Counted from the stretch's first letter, positions 18,467 through 29,100 are shown. The stretch: 64,000 nt of DNA from Hirschia baltica ATCC 49814 (GCF_000023785.1 NC_012982.1:1-64000); one strand, 5' to 3'. Translations and numbers: made by a program. Notes: generated from the letters alone by a model not told the origin.

Positions 18467-19780
18467 TTATTTCGTGAAGTCAGGGTAAGCAGCTACACCA
18501 CATTCGTTGAGGTCTAGGCCTTCCATTTCTTCTTCTTCGCTTACGCGGATACCCATAGTCACTTTTAGGATCATCCATACGATTGCAGATGTAATTGCAA
18601 CGAAAGCACCGACTGATACAACACCAAGTGCTTGAACACCAAAGCTTGTACCTTCAGTTGACAATGGAACGATCATTGTTCCCCAGATACCACATACCAA
18701 GTGAACTGGGATCGCACCAACAACATCATCAATTTTGAATTTGTCTAGCAATGGGATTGTAAGAACAACCAACACACCACCAACGGCACCAATCAAGATC
18801 GCAACTGGGAAGCTTGGGTCAAGAGGACCCGCAGTGATCGAAACTAGACCAGCAAGTGCACCATTGAATGCCATTGTTGAGTCAGTCTTTTTGTAAAGAA
18901 TAGTTGTTAGGATCATTGCAGCCATTGTACCAGCAGCAGCAGCAAGGTTTGTGTTTAGGAAGATAGTCGACACAGCGTTGATGTCGTCAAATGTACCGGC
19001 AGCAAGTTGTGAACCACCGTTAAATCCGAACCAACCAAACCAAAGGATGAAAGTACCTAGAGCAGCCAATGGGATGTTTGAACCCGGCATTGGAACTGTT
19101 TTACCATCTACATATTTACCCAGACGTGGTCCAAGAATAATAGCACCAACTAGCGCTGCCCAACCACCTGTTGAGTGCACAAGTGTTGAACCAGCAAAGT
19201 CAGAGAAACCAGCAGCTGACAAGAAGCCGCCGCCCCACTGCCATGAACACTGAATTGGGTAGATGATACCAGTCAAGACAGCTGTGAAGATAAGGAAAGG
19301 CCAAAGTTTAATACGTTCAGCAACTGTACCTGATACGATTGATGCTGTTGCAGCAACGAACACCATTTGGAAGAAGTGGTCTGAACCAGAAGAATAGCCA
19401 GTACCTAGATCATCAGCTGTTTCCCATGGTGCGAAAGTACCGATATATCCTTCAACGATCCAGTTTCCGTCACCAGGGTATAGAAGGTTGTATCCAACAA
19501 GCCAGAACATAAGCCCAGCGATTGAGTAAAGCGCAATGTTTTTAGTTACCTGCGTTGCAGCGTTCTTTGAACGTACAAGGCCTGCTTCTAGCATACAGAA
19601 ACCTGCAGCCATAAACATAACAACCAGACCACCAAGTAGGAAAAGGTATGTGTTATCTACATAAGCAGAAACGTCAGAAGCTGAAGGAACTTCTGCCTCT
19701 TGTGCGAAGGCTGCCACACCACATGTTATGGCAGCAAGTGTGGCGGCCCCCGCCAGTTTGCCAGTCATTCCGGATCTCAT
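18467..19780 (-). CDS. amtB: Ammonium transporter (Amt family)
   Basis: Inner-membrane ammonium/ammonia channel of 437 residues. An N-terminal signal sequence (cleaved near AFAQEA) is followed by about eleven membrane segments. Family signatures include MLEAGLVRSKNAATQVTKN, GYNLLYPGDGNW and FAGSTLVHSTGGWAALVGAIILGPRLGKY, which carries one of the two pore histidines. It has its own strong terminator. Unusually for bacteria, no PII gene (glnK/glnB) lies adjacent; the upstream 215 bases hold no gene and I could not see a convincing sigma-54 promoter there. Confidence 0.94.
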   Translation of the reverse strand: MRSGMTGKLAGAATLAAITCGVAAFAQEAEVPSASDVSAYVDNTYLFLLGGLVVMFMAAGFCMLEAGLVRSKNAATQVTKNIALYSIAGLMFWLVGYNLLYPGDGNWIVEGYIGTFAPWETADDLGTGYSSGSDHFFQMVFVAATASIVSGTVAERIKLWPFLIFTAVLTGIIYPIQCSWQWGGGFLSAAGFSDFAGSTLVHSTGGWAALVGAIILGPRLGKYVDGKTVPMPGSNIPLAALGTFILWFGWFGFNGGSQLAAGTFDDINAVSTIFLNTNLAAAAGTMAAMILTTILYKKTDSTMAFNGALAGLVSITAGPLDPSFPVAILIGAVGGVLVVLTIPLLDKFKIDDVVGAIPVHLVCGIWGTMIVPLSTEGTSFGVQALGVVSVGAFVAITSAIVWMILKVTMGIRVSEEEEMEGLDLNECGVAAYPDFTK

Positions 19781-19995
19781 AGATCTGAACCCCTCTCTAA
19801 AAAAAACCTCATTGCACTCACTATTTGAATGCGATCGATGCTAAAGAGATTGTGCAGAGGCTAATCAGACAAGTTTTGAACTCTGTTGAGAAAGAATCGA
19901 TGCAATAATGAGCAACCCACGAGCACCGTTTTGGCATATCGCCCAATTCCTGTGCGAGTCTGGACGCATTTTAATGTGGAGCATACAATAAATTT

Positions 19996-21237
19996 ATGGA
20001 ACTTTATCCACAAACCAAACCTGATTATGAGATCGTTATTTCCGGAGCAGGCCCTGTCGGTTTGAGTCTCGCTATTGCTTTATGTGACTTGGGGTTTGAA
20101 TGTCTGGTCGTAAGCAAAGATGGTGATTTTGAACCTCAAAAAGGTAATTTCGACGGGCGCGCTTATTCAATTGCACCCGCTTGTTGGGCAATGTGGCGTG
20201 TTTTTGGTATATGCGAGGCTCTAGAACCTTTCGCGCAACCAATCCTGAAAGTTGAAGCAGAAGCGGCAAATTTTTCACCTATCTGCTTTGACTTTGAAGA
20301 GGATGAAGAAATTGATGGACCATTGGGTTACATTGTTGAGACCCATGCTATTTTGTCCACTTTGTGGGAAAAAGCCCGGAAAACGGCGGGTCTAACTTTT
20401 AAATCAAACACTAAGTTGAGCGGCATAAAGACGCAATCGGATAGGGTTCTGATCAGCTTAAATGATGACGACACTAAGATTTCTAGCAAATTATTGATTG
20501 GATGTGATGGTCGCGAGAGCTTTGTACGAAAAACTGCGGGAATTGAATTTGCTGGCCATGACTATGAAGCCAAGGGCATTGTAGCGACAGTAGAACTTAC
20601 CAAGCCGCACGAAGGCGTGGCGCGTCAGGTATTCCTAAAAGGCGGGCCTTTCGCTGTGCTTCCGCTGAAGAATAATCTTGCTAGCCTAGTGTGGACAGAA
20701 CGTATCGTTGTTGCGGATTCTCTTATGACTCTAAATGATTTGGATTTTGAGTTAGAGCTAAGAGAGAAAGTAGGAGATTTTCTAGGTGAGTTTACACTAA
20801 AGAGTGGTCGTTTTGCCTATCCTTTGAAAATGAGAATTGCCGATACATTCTCCACAGATCGTATCGCTCTGGCTGGTGATGCAGCGCACACTATTCACCC
20901 TTTAGCAGGACAGGGTTTGAATTTGGGTTTGAAAGATGTTGCTGCATTAGCCGAAACGATCGGTAAAGCTGCACATGTTGGTCTGGATATTGGTAGCACG
21001 CTTGCTCTGGAGCCATATGATGAATGGCGGCGAGCTGACACGATTAATATGGCGCTAGGCATGGATGTCTTGGATAAAATGTTCAAAGCACCGCCAGCTC
21101 TTAGGGGACTTGTAGGATTTGGTATGTCTCTTATGGGTAAAAGCGAACTTGCGCGTTCATTTTTAAGTCGTGAAGCCAAAGGCGTCTCGGGTCGTAATAT
21201 GCCGCAATTATTGCAAGGCCATCCTATTCAGTTTTAA
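19996..21237 (+). CDS. UbiH/UbiF-type FAD-dependent ubiquinone hydroxylase
   Basis: Flavoprotein monooxygenase of the UbiH/COQ6 family, probably hydroxylating the ring of a ubiquinone precursor at the inner face of the membrane. The FAD-binding motif GAGPVG is at residues 17-22, the DG motif is in IGCDGRES, and the second FAD motif ALAGDAAHTIHPLAGQGLNLGLKDVAAL lies near residue 290. Its 413 residues match the family. Which ring position it hydroxylates cannot be told from sequence, because the family shows varied regioselectivity in alphaproteobacteria. Its stop interlocks with the convergent DUF971 gene in TTAA. Confidence 0.88.
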   Translation: MELYPQTKPDYEIVISGAGPVGLSLAIALCDLGFECLVVSKDGDFEPQKGNFDGRAYSIAPACWAMWRVFGICEALEPFAQPILKVEAEAANFSPICFDFEEDEEIDGPLGYIVETHAILSTLWEKARKTAGLTFKSNTKLSGIKTQSDRVLISLNDDDTKISSKLLIGCDGRESFVRKTAGIEFAGHDYEAKGIVATVELTKPHEGVARQVFLKGGPFAVLPLKNNLASLVWTERIVVADSLMTLNDLDFELELREKVGDFLGEFTLKSGRFAYPLKMRIADTFSTDRIALAGDAAHTIHPLAGQGLNLGLKDVAALAETIGKAAHVGLDIGSTLALEPYDEWRRADTINMALGMDVLDKMFKAPPALRGLVGFGMSLMGKSELARSFLSREAKGVSGRNMPQLLQGHPIQF

Positions 21238-21611
21238 TCTCGGCTTAGACCGTATTCTTTTAGACGTTTTTGATAGGCTTTCATGCGGGGCTTCTGGTTG
21301 GTTGCCAATTCTTTTAGATAGGGCCAACTATATAGTCCCGAATTATGTCCATCGGAGAAATTGATCCGAAGTGCATATCTACCGACTGGATCGGCACTTG
21401 TGACGGAAACATTTTTTTTCCCAGCTACGGGGGGAGGGGTTTCGCCGCCATGTCCACGCGTTTCCGCGCTCGGGCTTTCTACACGCAGCAATTCATATGG
21501 AATTTCTCCTTCAAAACTATCATCAAATGATATTTTTAATAGGGCTTGGTCTTTGATAAAACGTATTTCAAGTGGCCAGCTTCCATCGTCTTCAGGGCGC
21601 TTTTTAAACAT
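21234..21611 (-). CDS. DUF971 domain protein
   Basis: A 125-residue soluble protein matching DUF971 (related to the N-terminal domain of gamma-butyrobetaine hydroxylase): WPLEIRFIKDQALLKISFDDSFEGEIPYELLRVESPSAE...YALRINFSDGHNSGLYSWPYLKEL. The SDGHxSGxYsWxYL segment is the family's signature. In eukaryotic and bacterial homologues it binds metal or mediates interactions, but no activity is established here. It is the last gene of the cnoX-lonN-trm112-DUF971 operon, starting one base after the trm112 stop, and its own stop overlaps that of ubiH. Confidence 0.82.
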   Translation of the reverse strand: MFKKRPEDDGSWPLEIRFIKDQALLKISFDDSFEGEIPYELLRVESPSAETRGHGGETPPPVAGKKNVSVTSADPVGRYALRINFSDGHNSGLYSWPYLKELATNQKPRMKAYQKRLKEYGLSRD

Positions 21612-21612
21612 T

Positions 21613-21825
21613 TTAATTGTCGTCCAGCTCGCGGGCTTCGTCGATCAGCATGATGGGAACCCCTTCTCTTATAGGATACGCAAGGTTCGCCTTTTTCGAG
21701 ATCAACTCGTTTGTTTCCTTATCATATGAAAGCGGGCCTCGGGAGGCGGGACATATCAAAACCTCTAACAATCTTGGATCGATTCCCGGTTGTGCCGATT
21801 TTGAACTTGTATCGGTTTTACTCAT
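21613..21825 (-). CDS. Trm112 family protein (UPF0434/YcaR-like)
   Basis: A 70-residue protein of the Trm112/YcaR family: [53 protein letters not shown]. Eukaryotic Trm112 activates methyltransferases, while the bacterial small homologues have no settled role. The start overlaps the lonN stop by four bases and the DUF971 gene follows one base later, so the products are probably made together. Only one cysteine remains from the zinc ligands seen in some members. Confidence 0.85.
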   Translation of the reverse strand: MSKTDTSSKSAQPGIDPRLLEVLICPASRGPLSYDKETNELISKKANLAYPIREGVPIMLIDEARELDDN

Positions 21826-22493
21826 TGCAATAATCCGCCATTTCCCGATGCATCCATATGAAGAAGTGAAATTAAAGCTTCACCTCTTTCCTGCAGTGTT
21901 GGAAACTCTAATAGCATTTGTTTTTCGATTGTGGAAAAGGGACACCCTGACGCAAGTGCGTTTATCAGCGTTTCCATAGGTGCATCTGTTACAGCATCCC
22001 AGTCAGTTTTAATTGCATTCGCTGCAAGATATGTTTTGAGTGCAGATATTAGATTTTCACGAGAAATATCAGGCTCTTTGGTACTGACAGGTTTCATGTC
22101 TCCAAGAAAATTTTCATAACTAACTGTTGCTGTCCGGTAGGGGCGAGTCATTTCTTGTTCTTCTACGATCTGAAAGCGACACATTCCGCGAAGATTTATC
22201 ATGTATCGTCCATCATCCGTTTCGGAATAGGAATTGATACGGCCCAAACACCCGATTTTCAGCAATGGTGGGTTTTCGATAAGCGGTTTCTCACCCGGTC
22301 CATCTGGCAGAAATGGCTGGATCATACCGATAACCCGATTGGAATACATCGCATCATCAACCATGTTTAGATAGCGAGGTTCGAATACATTCAGTGGCAA
22401 ATTTCCACGTGGAAAAACAATAGCGCTTTCCAAAGGAAAAATGGGAATCACTTTGGGTAAATCCTCAGCTATTCTGAAAATGGGTGGAGACAA
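21822..22493 (-). CDS. Lon N-terminal (substrate-binding) domain protein
   Basis: A free-standing LON substrate-recognition domain of 223 residues, without ATPase or protease domains: [34 protein letters not shown] at the N-terminus and [29 protein letters not shown] further on. Such proteins are widespread in Alphaproteobacteria and often follow a thioredoxin/TPR gene as here. Function is unproven; a role in protein quality control is inference. The best start is a TTG at 22493 with AAAGGA at seven-base spacing. Confidence 0.83.
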   Translation of the reverse strand: MSPPIFRIAEDLPKVIPIFPLESAIVFPRGNLPLNVFEPRYLNMVDDAMYSNRVIGMIQPFLPDGPGEKPLIENPPLLKIGCLGRINSYSETDDGRYMINLRGMCRFQIVEEQEMTRPYRTATVSYENFLGDMKPVSTKEPDISRENLISALKTYLAANAIKTDWDAVTDAPMETLINALASGCPFSTIEKQMLLEFPTLQERGEALISLLHMDASGNGGLLQ

Positions 22494-22527
22494 ATTTTAT
22501 TCCTTTAATTTCTAATCACTGGGAAAG

Positions 22528-23442
22528 TTAGTTAAACAATAGCGACGATAGGCGCCGGCGTCCTGATTTAGAGACTTCTGCAGTTGGGCCGGCTGCTTCA
22601 AATATTTTGAGCAATTGTTCTTTTGCAGCGCCTTCATTCCAGTCTAGATCCTTTTCAAGGATTTCCAAAAGCTGATTTGCAGCGTCTTGGTGATTACCTT
22701 TTGCGGACAGAGATTTTGCTAGGTTAAATTTAGCTTCAAAATCATCTGGATTAACTGAAAGTTTAGCTTGCAGATCAGAAGATGCATCGTCAGTAGAGCC
22801 ACCATCGTCAGATAATTCTATCGCAGTTAAGACCGATTTCACCTGAGGCATTTTCTGAGATTCTTCGGGAATGAGGGCAATAACTTCTTTTGCGCGGTCA
22901 TATTCTCCCTTAGCAACGAAACAACGTGCCATACCCACCATAGCATCCACATTGTCAGGCATGGCTTGTAGAATTTGAGCATAAATTGCAGCCGATTGGT
23001 CCAGCTCGCCATCTTGGAAGGCTTGAGCTGCGGCAGCTAAAGCTTGCTCAATTTGTTCTAAAGCTCCGCCGGCACCGGCTTTTTTGATAAATTCTACAAT
23101 CTGACTTTCGGGAATAGCGCCCTGAAAACCGTCAACAGGCTGACCATCTTTAAATGCAAAAACTGTCGGGACAGAACGCACGCCCAATTGACCTGCAACG
23201 CCTTGGTTTTCGTCAATATTGATTTTTACCATGCGCACTTCACCGTTTGCTTGGTTCACAACTTTTTCAAGCGATGGAATGAGTGTTTTACAAGGTCCAC
23301 ACCAAGGCGCCCAGAAATCAACGAGAACAAGAGAGTGTTTTGAAGCCTCAACAACATCCTGCATGAATGTCTGATCGGAACCATCAATGATCCATTGTGC
23401 ATCTTCGCCATTGGGTGGAAAAGAGCCAGAAGAAATATCCAT
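22528..23442 (-). CDS. CnoX/YbbN-type thioredoxin-TPR chaperone-like protein
   Basis: An N-terminal thioredoxin domain (about residues 20-125) with the full redox site WAPWCGPCK (Cys48, Cys51) and cis-Pro region RSVPTVFAFKDG, followed by a TPR-like helical region (about 140-300). E. coli CnoX (YbbN) is a holdase that works with GroEL and DnaK under oxidative stress. The E. coli protein lacks an active CxxC, whereas here CGPC is intact, as in Caulobacter-type CnoX, so redox activity is likely. It is the first gene of a four-gene operon. A good AGGA ribosome-binding site precedes the ATG. Confidence 0.87.
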   Translation of the reverse strand: MDISSGSFPPNGEDAQWIIDGSDQTFMQDVVEASKHSLVLVDFWAPWCGPCKTLIPSLEKVVNQANGEVRMVKINIDENQGVAGQLGVRSVPTVFAFKDGQPVDGFQGAIPESQIVEFIKKAGAGGALEQIEQALAAAAQAFQDGELDQSAAIYAQILQAMPDNVDAMVGMARCFVAKGEYDRAKEVIALIPEESQKMPQVKSVLTAIELSDDGGSTDDASSDLQAKLSVNPDDFEAKFNLAKSLSAKGNHQDAANQLLEILEKDLDWNEGAAKEQLLKIFEAAGPTAEVSKSGRRRLSSLLFN

Positions 23443-23571
23443 AGAAATCGTCCTAATCTTGTGTGTCGCTGCGTGTGTTCTGTTTCGCGTATGTTAGTTT
23501 GAATATACTACATGGTTGTCATTATGCCATGGTGCAACAGTGAAGCAGTGTGCAAACTGGGTGTTTAGTGC

Positions 23572-24135
23572 CTAAATTTCGTTAAAATCAATCCATTCAA
23601 GGCCGCGTCCGGTGGATTCGATAAATCGAGCAAACCCTTTTTGGCTAATAGATGTAGTCATGTCGTTTCTTAGAGGGTGAAAATTTAGCATCTCAAAGTC
23701 GAGAAGTTTTTCATCTGCCAGAAACCGAACGCGGTTTTGTGTATCATGCATCAGCGCGAATGCTGACACTGAACCAGCTGTGACTTTTAGTGTTTCCCAC
23801 AATAATTGTGGCTTCGCAAAAGAAAGCCGCTGAGATTCAATAAGCTTATGCAATTGGTTTAAACGTATTTCTGTATGTGCCCACGCGCTTATTAAGACCA
23901 ATTGCCCTTTTTTATCTTTGAGGAACAGATTTTTTGTATGTCCTCCAGATATCTCGGATTTAAGAATACTGGATTCCGCCACTGTATGTGTGGGCAAATG
24001 AGTCTCAGTTGAGTATTTGATATTTTGTTGGTCTAGGCACTTAAAGACTTCCAATTCAGGACAGCGAGAAAAATCACTAGCTTCTGGAAAAATATTTTGA
24101 GGCTTATCTGGCATTAATAGGGTTCGAATATTCAT
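23572..24135 (-). CDS. YbaK/ProXp-type aminoacyl-tRNA deacylase
   Basis: A 187-residue protein with the YbaK fold, expected to hydrolyse mischarged aminoacyl-tRNAs in trans, most likely Ala-tRNA-Pro or Cys-tRNA-Pro. Family features are VFKCLDQQNIKYSTETHLPTHTV, GGHTKNLFLKDKKGQLVLISAWAHTEI, which contains the conserved KNLFLxD region, and TAGSVSAFALMHD with the GxxSPxxh-like loop. The start at 24135 (MNIRTLL) is supported by AAGGA upstream; longer in-frame extensions are not conserved. Confidence 0.85.
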   Translation of the reverse strand: MNIRTLLMPDKPQNIFPEASDFSRCPELEVFKCLDQQNIKYSTETHLPTHTVAESSILKSEISGGHTKNLFLKDKKGQLVLISAWAHTEIRLNQLHKLIESQRLSFAKPQLLWETLKVTAGSVSAFALMHDTQNRVRFLADEKLLDFEMLNFHPLRNDMTTSISQKGFARFIESTGRGLEWIDFNEI

Positions 24136-24310
24136 TCTCAAAATCCTTCTTCCGAATATCCTCGCTTTGACGAGGGTGGGAGAGGGATTAATCATGATCC
24201 GTTGGCAGCTGCAATTGAATAGGCTAACTATCTGACAATATGATCTGGGGATAAAGCCCATTTAAAAAGTTTATCACCACATTGATGGCGAACTCTCGGC
24301 GGAGAAAAGT

Positions 24311-25057
24311 GTGAAACTCGATTGTTATAAATTACATGAATACGTTCCAGACCTTATTCCGGCTAGATCACGACGTGACTGGATGGACAAGTTCACAGAT
24401 CGACATCCATATCGCTGCCTGCCACTGACTATGGCTAACTCTACCGGTTGGGAGATTTTATGTCAGACAGGACTTACTATCGAGTGGGATGGGGGCCCGA
24501 CAAAAGCGAGCATAAAAATTCAGGCCGATGAAGTGTGGCCTCCCGTCGAAAATGTAGCGGACAGCCATTTTCACGAAGGTGTTTTGACATTTCACACCGG
24601 ATATTTATTTCGAACGCCACCAGGGTGGGGAGTATGGGTTCAAGGACCGCCCAATGCACCTAAAGATGGCATATATCCATTGGCGGGCTTGGTTGAAACC
24701 GATTGGTTGCCATTTCCATTTACAATGAATTGGAAGTTTACACGCCCCGGTAAAGTGCGATTTGAAAAAGGAGAGGCATTTGCCTTCTTAAACCTTATTG
24801 AGCACAATAAAATGGAGGATGTGCAACCAACTCTTCGTATGCTGGATGATAATGTGTCTCTCAAACAAGAGTATGAAGAGTGGGCAAAGTCGCGCGGGAA
24901 TTTCATTGATAAACTAAATACGGGTGATCAAGGTGCTCTGCGGGAGAAGTGGCAACGTCATTATATGCGGGGTACTAAAACGACAGGTGAATCTGTAAAC
25001 ACGCATGTCACGAAACGCAAAATGAAAGCTCCCAAACCTCCATTACCTGGCCTATAG
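24311..25057 (+). CDS. DUF6065-like protein
   Basis: A 248-residue soluble protein of unknown function. The central block VLTFHTGYLFRTPPGWGVWVQGPPNAPKDGIYPLAGLVETDWLPFPFTMNWKFTRPGKVRFEKGEAFAF resembles DUF6065, a family that I recall in Alphaproteobacteria. No signal peptide or membrane segment is seen. The C-terminus is basic, with KRKMKAPKPPLPGL. It is monocistronic, between a divergent ProXp-like gene and tRNA-Gly. No function should be assumed. Confidence 0.6.
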   Translation: MKLDCYKLHEYVPDLIPARSRRDWMDKFTDRHPYRCLPLTMANSTGWEILCQTGLTIEWDGGPTKASIKIQADEVWPPVENVADSHFHEGVLTFHTGYLFRTPPGWGVWVQGPPNAPKDGIYPLAGLVETDWLPFPFTMNWKFTRPGKVRFEKGEAFAFLNLIEHNKMEDVQPTLRMLDDNVSLKQEYEEWAKSRGNFIDKLNTGDQGALREKWQRHYMRGTKTTGESVNTHVTKRKMKAPKPPLPGL

Positions 25058-25178
25058 AAGCTGAAAATGTCGAAAGTGAAAAATTCTGCGATTCATTGAA
25101 TTTTTTACTTGCATGAAAATCAACTTTGCTGTTTAACAGCGCCTCCAACGGAAGAAAATTCCTTTGGCCATATCGGAT

Positions 25179-25253
25179 GCGGGTGTAGCTCAGGGGTAGA
25201 GCGCAACCTTGCCAAGGTTGAAGTCGAGAGTTCGAATCTCTTCACCCGCTCCA
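25179..25253 (+). tRNA. tRNA-Gly (anticodon GCC)
   Basis: A complete cloverleaf of 75 bases: acceptor stem GCGGGTG/CACCCGC, D-arm TAGCTCAGGGGTAGAGC, anticodon loop TTGCCAA closed by AACC/GGTT-type pairing, T-arm GAGAGTTCGAATCTC, and an encoded CCA end. It decodes GGC and GGT codons. A terminator-like hairpin follows. Confidence 0.97.
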
Positions 25254-25275
25254 GATATTTTTCTTTAAAATGAAT

Positions 25276-25308
25276 AGCATACTCACCTTGATAGTCAGCA
25301 AGTATGCT
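25276..25308 (+). terminator. Terminator after tRNA-Gly, possibly bidirectional
   Basis: AGCATACT and AGTATGCT form an eight-base-pair stem with a 17-base loop, followed by TTTTTG. It lies between tRNA-Gly and the convergent LOG-family gene and could serve both. Confidence 0.65.
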
Positions 25309-25319
25309 TTTTGACATTT

Positions 25320-26099
25320 TTATGCAGCTGTTAATCCGCCTTTTAACATTTTGTCCCATGCTTCTTCGGCAGAATTTGCATAACTAAATAAATCTAGATC
25401 TTCAGCGTTTATGGTGCCTACATCTATTAGGTTTTGTAGATTGAATGTGGATGTCCAGAACTCTTCATCAAACAGGATGATTGGAAGTTTGGTTGTGATT
25501 TTCATTGTTTGACGCAAGCATAAAATCTCAAACAATTCATCCATTGTGCCAAAACCACCAGGAAAAACGACAAGTGCATTCGCGCGCATGGCAAGGTGCA
25601 TTTTGCGCATGGCAAAATAGTGAAATTGAAAAGTGAGGTCCGGTGTAGAATAGGGGTTTGGCACTTGTTCATGCGGTAGGGTGATATTGAAACCTATATT
25701 TGGTGCACCTGCATCATAGGCACCGCGATTTGCGGCTTCCATAATACCGGGGCCACCACCCGTTGCCACAACGTTTTGGCGGGGAGATTGTTTACTATTT
25801 AAGGCTCCGCCTCGTTCAGAAATGATGCGGCCCAATTCTCTGGCTGCATTATACCAATTTGCGTGATTTTCAGGACCATCCGGTTTAAAACGCGCTGACC
25901 CAAAAACGACGACTGTTGAGGCAACGCCCCAATTGCGCAAATGCTCTTCAGCTTTTGCATATTCCAGCATGAAGCGGACACCGCGCATGCTATCTCCTAG
26001 TAAGAAATCCTCATCTAGAGCAGCTAATTTGTAGGACGGTGACAGCATGTTTTCGGGGATATTTTGGGAAGATTCTTCAGGTGTTTTTGAATATGTCAT
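25320..26099 (-). CDS. LOG family protein (TIGR00730 Rossmann fold)
   Basis: A 259-residue protein of the LOG/lysine-decarboxylase-like Rossmann fold. The nucleotide-binding signature PGGFGTMDELFEI lies near residues 179-191, with GGPGIMEAANRGAYDAG upstream of it. Plant and many bacterial LOG proteins are cytokinin riboside 5'-monophosphate phosphoribohydrolases, and related bacterial enzymes hydrolyse other nucleotide monophosphates. Substrate is not deducible here. It is larger than the 190-residue class, with an N-terminal extension of about 60 residues. It is monocistronic. Confidence 0.85.
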   Translation of the reverse strand: MTYSKTPEESSQNIPENMLSPSYKLAALDEDFLLGDSMRGVRFMLEYAKAEEHLRNWGVASTVVVFGSARFKPDGPENHANWYNAARELGRIISERGGALNSKQSPRQNVVATGGGPGIMEAANRGAYDAGAPNIGFNITLPHEQVPNPYSTPDLTFQFHYFAMRKMHLAMRANALVVFPGGFGTMDELFEILCLRQTMKITTKLPIILFDEEFWTSTFNLQNLIDVGTINAEDLDLFSYANSAEEAWDKMLKGGLTAA

Positions 26100-26179
26100 G
26101 AAAATAATATAGGCCTTGAATTTGAAAAAGGAAACTCAACCAACTGTTATTACGTGTTTTTCTGAACAGTGTTTGAACG

Positions 26180-29100
26180 CTAATAGGTTGTTGTGCGCAA
26201 TTTTATGTGGCTACCAGCTGTAGAAGGTTCAATAGAAAATCCATTTGGTATTGTGCGTTTCACTTCTTCAACATGAGATATTATTCCAACAAGGCGGTTA
26301 TTGTCTGCCAAGGTGTGAAGTGTTTGAAGTGCAAGGTCTAACGCGGCGGAATCTAAGCTGCCAAAGCCTTCATCAATGAAAATGGCATCAAGACGGACAC
26401 CGCCAGATTGTTGTTGAACCACATCTGACAAGCCTAATGCCAAGGCAAGAGAAGCGAGAAATCCTTCTCCACCAGACAGAGATGAGGTGGCGCGTAAACT
26501 CTCGGTATGTGCATCAAATATCAATGTATCCAAACCTCTAGAAGCATTTCCGCCTTGTCCGCCAGCTTCTCGGCGTAATTCAAATCGACTATCCGTCATT
26601 GGGCCTAAACGTTGATTGGCGGCATCTAAAACATCATCATACATGGCAGCAATGGCGAAATCGACCAGCTTTAATTTATAGGGGTTTGTACCATTTGTGA
26701 GGTCAGACATTTCACCCAATGGTGCATATTCTGCGTTGAGTTTATTTAATTCTTGCGTCGCTTTTTGCACGGATTCGAGTGTCGTTTTTAAGTGCAATTG
26801 CCGTTGAGTTACTGTGTTTAAAATGTTGGATGCGTGATCAACTTCTGTCTCTGCAGTGCTAACTTGGTGTTGAAGTATCGTGAGATCCTCACGTTGCACA
26901 TTTTGAGTTGCGAGCTTTGCTTGTTCAATGCGTGTTTTGACCGAAATGAGCGCGGCGGAATGGTTCTCTACAGCTTTTGAAATTGCATCTCGTTTTGGGA
27001 ATAATAATTTGGCGGCTTGAAATGAAGCTTCATCAAGTTTTGCTTCAATCAATGCCGATTCAAAATTTGCCGTTTCAGAGTTTACGCGTTTGAGTGCGCG
27101 ATTTTCTGTCTCTTGTTTGTCATTAAGAGAGGTCTGCGCGTTGCTTAAAATAGATGCAGTTTCACGTTCTGATATTTCGGCATTTTCTAGCTCTTTTTTG
27201 AAACCATCAATTTTGCTTTTATTGGTTTCTAGCTCTTTTTCTAGTTTGCCGACTGTCTGATAATCTGTGGGTATTTTGGCGATAGCATCATCATATCGAG
27301 ATTGCGCGGTGTTGTGCGCAAGTTGATTTTTCTCATGTTCAACTAAAATTGTCTCAAGCCGGTTTGAAACTTCTATTTCTTCTCTTTCAATGAGGGATAT
27401 CTTTTGGTTGATGGCTTCAAGCGTCGGCAAATCATTTAGTTTTTTAAGTTCGATTGAATGATCGTGCAGGGCTGACTTTAGGGCGTCAGATTCAGTTTTT
27501 GGTTTTTCCAATTTGGAAAATAGTTCTAATGAAGAATTATAATTGGCCTTGTCGGCTATCAAAGCATCATTTGCTTTTCGCTCTTCTTCGCCAGCAATTT
27601 TATATGCTTTTTCTGCTGCTCTAAATGCAGTATCTAATCCTTGTGAACTAGCATCACCTTTTGCTAGTTTGGGGTGGTCCTTGCTGCCACAAACGGGACA
27701 ATTATCACCATGCTTTAGTTTTGAGGCGAGATGTAGTGCTTGCACATTAGCTAATGCTTGTTCAGCGACATCTAATTCTGTTTGAGCATTTTCTAGTTTT
27801 GCTTTTGAAGCTAAGTGATTTGCTTGGCTGGATTTAAATTTGGCTTCAAGATTTTGGGTTTGTTTTTGCGCGTTTTCATAGACTGAGTTAGCAGCGATTT
27901 CAGTGTTTAGGCGTTCAATTTCTTTTTCAATATTTGCAATTGTTTTGCCGCGCTCAATGGCGTTTTTTGCGCTGGTAGACAGCTCTTTTAAGTGCGTTTT
28001 TAACGCAGCTTGTTCTTGTTTGGCTGCATTTGCTTGCGCGTGGCTGGTTTTGCGTTGATCGGTTTTTGTTTTTAGATCTGTGGCTAAAGAGATCGTCGAT
28101 TTTTGGATATTCAGCAAAGCATTTAGCTGGTTTTGGGTTTCTGATAGGGCTTGAATCTCAGAGGTTTGCTTTTGAATATCTGTAAGTTTTACTTTAGCAG
28201 ATGCGTTTGCTTTTTCAGCTTTTTCAAGGTTAACTTTTGCTTCAATTTGTCTTTGGGACGCTTCTTTGTGATCAAGTTTCGCACGCGATAATCCAGCTTC
28301 TAAACCCAATAAAGATTCAGCGCGTCTTACCTTTTCCAAATCTGCTTTGCGGGCATCAATATCTGATTGATTGGCTTGCAAAGTAATGAGGTCAGCTTTT
28401 GCTTTTTCTAATTCCACAAAACGGGCATCATTGGATTTGGCTTTTTCGAGAGTGTCGCGTTTTGTTGAATGGTTTTTCTTGGCGGCATCTAATGCGGCTT
28501 GGGATTTTTTGACCTGTTCGTGAGCTTCTTTGATTGCCAGCTCTAAAGCTTCAAATGTTTCGTGGCCACTTTGCATTAAGCGGTCATCCCTGCGAATGCG
28601 GGCTGTGTTCACTTTTTCATGTAGAGCTTTGGCTTCTTCTTTTAGTTTGTCTTGAAGCTTTTCATATAAGGAGACGTCAAATAATTGGCGCAAAATCTGG
28701 GAACGGTCTTTGGTATTGGCATCCAAAACTTTACGAAATTGGCCTTGGGGCAATAAAATAATTTGACGAAATTGATCTGCGGAATAGCCAAGTAATTCAG
28801 AGATAGTTTGCTCAACGACAGATGTTTTCTTTTCGGCAATGGCTTTGCCGCGATTAGCATCTGTTATGTCTTGGGTATTTAAACCGCTTGCATCAAAGAG
28901 CCATGCTTGATGCAATTGCTGGGTTGTCTTGCCGCCTTTTTTTGCCAAACGCTCCTGAGCAGGGATACGGCGCACGACATAGCGTTTATCTCCTAGATCA
29001 AATACGAGTTCGACTTCAGTGAGCATATCCAATGGGGCGTGGTCTGATCGAAAATCTTTTCCATCACGTTGCGCACCTGATGATTGTCCAAATAAAGCAA

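Noticed and set aside
19781-19995. Sigma-54 promoter for amtB
   Set aside because: I looked for GG-N10-GC with the usual context and found no convincing match with correct spacing.
22400-22416. Palindrome TTTCCACGTGGAAA inside the Lon-N gene, resembling parS
   Set aside because: It shares only the central CACGTG with the parS consensus and differs in the flanks that ParB reads; it lies 20 kb from parAB. Not counted as a parS site.
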